This document shows, one piece after another, positions 62,375 to 64,000 of a stretch of 64,000 nucleotides of DNA (positions are counted from its first letter, which is position 1; every line of letters begins with the position of its first letter). The notes below the pieces were generated by a model. It did not search any database and was not told the origin of the DNA. It saw only the letters and a list, made by a program, of their open reading frames with translations. The stretch is from positions 1 to 64,000 of the forward strand of contig NZ_JAGGPJ010000011.1 of the NCBI RefSeq assembly GCF_018613875.1, read 5' to 3'. The position numbers and the translations under genes are program-made. This DNA is from Arthrobacter sp. ISL-28 (GTDB lineage: Bacteria; Actinomycetota; Actinomycetes; Actinomycetales; Micrococcaceae).

Positions 62375-62884
62375 CTAGAGGGTCTTGATCATCCGGGTGT
62401 TGCCCAGCGTATTCGGCTTGACCCGTGCGAGGTCCAGGAATTCCGCAACGCCTTCGTCATGCGAGCGCAGCAGTTCCGAGTACACCTCCGGATCCAGCGC
62501 GGACTGGTCGGCCATCACTTCAAAGCCGTGCCGCTTGAAGAAGTCCACCTCGAACGTCAGGCAGAACACCCGCGAGACTCCGAGCGCTGCCGCAGCCTCC
62601 AGCAGGGTTTCCACAAGGACGTGGCCCACGCCTTTGCCGCGCCAGGCGTCGGAGGCCGCCAGCGTGCGGACCTCCGCGAGATCCTCCCACATGACGTGCA
62701 GAGCGCCGCAGCCGATCACCTCGCCCTCGGCCGACTCCGCGATCCGGAACTCCTGCAGGCTCTCGTAGTACGCCACGGTCTCCTTGGCCATCAGGATCCG
62801 CTGCTCGGCAAGGGGAGCCACGAGTCTCTTGATGGCCGCCACGTCGCTGGTGCGGGCGGGGCGGATGGTGAAGGAGTCAGTCAC
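62375..62884 (-). CDS. short N-acetylglutamate synthase-like GNAT
   Basis: A 169-residue GNAT acetyltransferase. The acetyl-CoA loop is ASDAWRGKGVGHVLVE (about residues 75-90) and VFCLTFEVDFFKRHGFEVM is the region typical of short actinobacterial ArgA-type enzymes, which make N-acetylglutamate for arginine synthesis. GTG 62884 and ATG 62893 are both possible. It follows the S9 peptidase gene by 37 bases on the same strand. The argA role is likely but not certain. Confidence 0.8.
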   Translation of the reverse strand: MTDSFTIRPARTSDVAAIKRLVAPLAEQRILMAKETVAYYESLQEFRIAESAEGEVIGCGALHVMWEDLAEVRTLAASDAWRGKGVGHVLVETLLEAAAALGVSRVFCLTFEVDFFKRHGFEVMADQSALDPEVYSELLRSHDEGVAEFLDLARVKPNTLGNTRMIKTL

Positions 62885-62921
62885 AGCCCCCATCTTACGG
62901 CGGGGGCTGTGAAAGGCAGGC

Positions 62922-64000
62922 TCACAGGCCCAGTTCGGCAGGCAGCGCGATGTCCTGGTCCAGCACGTTCTTGGCGAGGAAGTGCTCAACCACGCCGTAC
63001 CAGACCTTTGCGTGCTGCGGCTGCAGGATCCAGTGGTTCTCATCGGGGTAGAACAGGAAGCGGTGGCTGGTCTGCCCGTTTTCGTCGGCGGCGAGCTGGG
63101 ACCGGGACAGCAGTTCATACCAGAGCCGCAGACCTTCGCCGATGGGCACCCGGTAGTCCTTGTCGCCGTGGATCACGAGCATGGGCGTCCTGATGTTGTC
63201 CACATGCAGGTGCGGCGAGTTCTCCAGCGCCGTCTCCGCCGTCATTTCCTTGAGCCAGTACTGTGACGCATCGGTCGTGGGCCCGAACTGGTCCAGCGCC
63301 CAGAGGCTCGCGTGGGTCACGATCGCCCTGAACCGGTCCGTCTGCCCGGCCACCCAGTTTGCCATGTAGCCGCCGAAGGATCCGCCCATCGCGGCTGTCC
63401 TCGTTTCGTCAATGTCCGGCCGCTGCACCACGGAGTCCGTGATGGCCATGAGATCGCTGAAGGGCGCGCGGCCCCAACCGCCCCAGCCCCGCTGGACGTA
63501 GGCCTGGCCGTACCCGGTGGACAGGGCAGGGTCGGGGAGGAGCACAGCGTAGCCCTTGGCCGTGAGCAGCCAGGGATTCCAGCGCCACGTCCACGCGTTC
63601 CAGGATGCAAGCGGTCCCCCGTGGATCCAAAGGAGGAGTGGTGCCGGGCTGTCGATTGAAGCCCCTGCCGGCAGGGCGAGGTACGCCGGAACGCGGGTGC
63701 CGTCCGCCGCCGTCGTTTCCACTCGTTCCAGTGACCCCTCAAACTGCGGCCGCCCAGCCGGCGCAGGGAGCCTCGTGACTGTGCCTGTGGCGAGATCGAT
63801 GCGCACCGGCTCGGACGGGAACTCATAGGAACTGCGCAGCGCGTACGCGCTATTGCCGTCCGGTGAAACCACGACGTCGATATATGCCGCAGCATCCTGC
63901 GTCACCCGGCCGACACTCCCCTGGGCGGCTCCTCCCGCAACAGTGACGCTAAAAAGCGGGGAGGCGCCGTCGTCGTCCGCGGTGACCAGCAGCGCAGAGC
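62922..64000 (-). CDS. prolyl oligopeptidase family (S9) serine peptidase, C-terminal part
   Basis: The visible 358 codons are the C-terminal end; the frame stays open to base 64000, so the start is outside the window. The catalytic domain has the Ser in GGSFGGYMANW, Asp in HGDKDYRVP and His in PDENHWI. The upstream part belongs to the beta-propeller. The protein is probably an acylaminoacyl or dipeptidyl peptidase, cytosolic as far as can be seen. Confidence 0.9.
   Translation of the reverse strand, partial: SALLVTADDDGASPLFSVTVAGGAAQGSVGRVTQDAAAYIDVVVSPDGNSAYALRSSYEFPSEPVRIDLATGTVTRLPAPAGRPQFEGSLERVETTAADGTRVPAYLALPAGASIDSPAPLLLWIHGGPLASWNAWTWRWNPWLLTAKGYAVLLPDPALSTGYGQAYVQRGWGGWGRAPFSDLMAITDSVVQRPDIDETRTAAMGGSFGGYMANWVAGQTDRFRAIVTHASLWALDQFGPTTDASQYWLKEMTAETALENSPHLHVDNIRTPMLVIHGDKDYRVPIGEGLRLWYELLSRSQLAADENGQTSHRFLFYPDENHWILQPQHAKVWYGVVEHFLAKNVLDQDIALPAELGL

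Overview
The window is high-GC actinobacterial chromosome. It most resembles Arthrobacter/Pseudarthrobacter: a copper amine oxidase shows residue-by-residue agreement with the Arthrobacter globiformis phenylethylamine oxidase, a homoprotocatechuate dioxygenase carries its ligands at the same positions as the A. globiformis/Brevibacterium enzymes, and the gene set (PstSCAB, DisA, MutY, RadA, GTG and TTG starts, TetR/LacI/GntR regulators) is typical of the group. I see no transposase, integrase, phage gene, rRNA gene or CRISPR array. One tRNA (Lys-UUU) is present.

Bases 1-14600 are an L-arabinose/arabinan utilisation locus: the 5' end of araB, two secreted GH43 enzymes, a secreted GH51 arabinofuranosidase, a YtfQRT-YjfF-type sugar ABC transporter and two tandem LacI paralogs. 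A GTTAGCG-type operator recurs at araB, at the GH51/transporter divergent promoter and in front of one LacI gene, and the araB and transporter promoters share the same -35/spacer/-10 layout, so this looks like one regulon.

Bases 14700-22000 hold tRNA-Lys, a conserved hypothetical gene, a DUF47-Pit low-affinity phosphate module and, facing it, the pstSCAB operon with a PHO-box-like direct repeat upstream of pstS. Bases 22000-23200 carry a flavin reductase-like protein and a DUF1761 membrane protein.

Bases 23200-47430 form an aromatic amine/aromatic acid catabolic island: copper amine oxidase, TetR and AraC regulators, AmiS/UreI and APC permeases, an FAD amine oxidase with a cupin and a TetR, prephenate dehydratase, an MFS aromatic-acid-type transporter, an FAD aromatic hydroxylase, an unusual FAH-RraA fusion, a GntR regulator, the homoprotocatechuate meta-cleavage enzymes HpaE, HpaD, HpaH and HpaI, a succinate-semialdehyde dehydrogenase, a decayed isochorismatase gene and a further aldehyde dehydrogenase. 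Read together, amines would be oxidised to arylacetaldehydes and arylacetates, hydroxylated to 3,4-dihydroxyphenylacetate and cleaved to pyruvate and succinate. No HpaF isomerase is visible.

Bases 47800-64000 are mostly housekeeping: a GH16 lipoprotein, a FUSC-family membrane protein, radA, a lone ketoacyl synthase, prfC, disA, several small hypothetical genes (one frameshifted), mutY (frameshifted near its start), a proline-rich repeat lipoprotein, the PTS-type dihydroxyacetone kinase operon dhaKLM, a short N-acetylglutamate synthase-like GNAT and the 3' part of an S9 peptidase gene. Two copies of a 62-base palindromic element sit between convergent genes (17579-17640 and 55937-55998).
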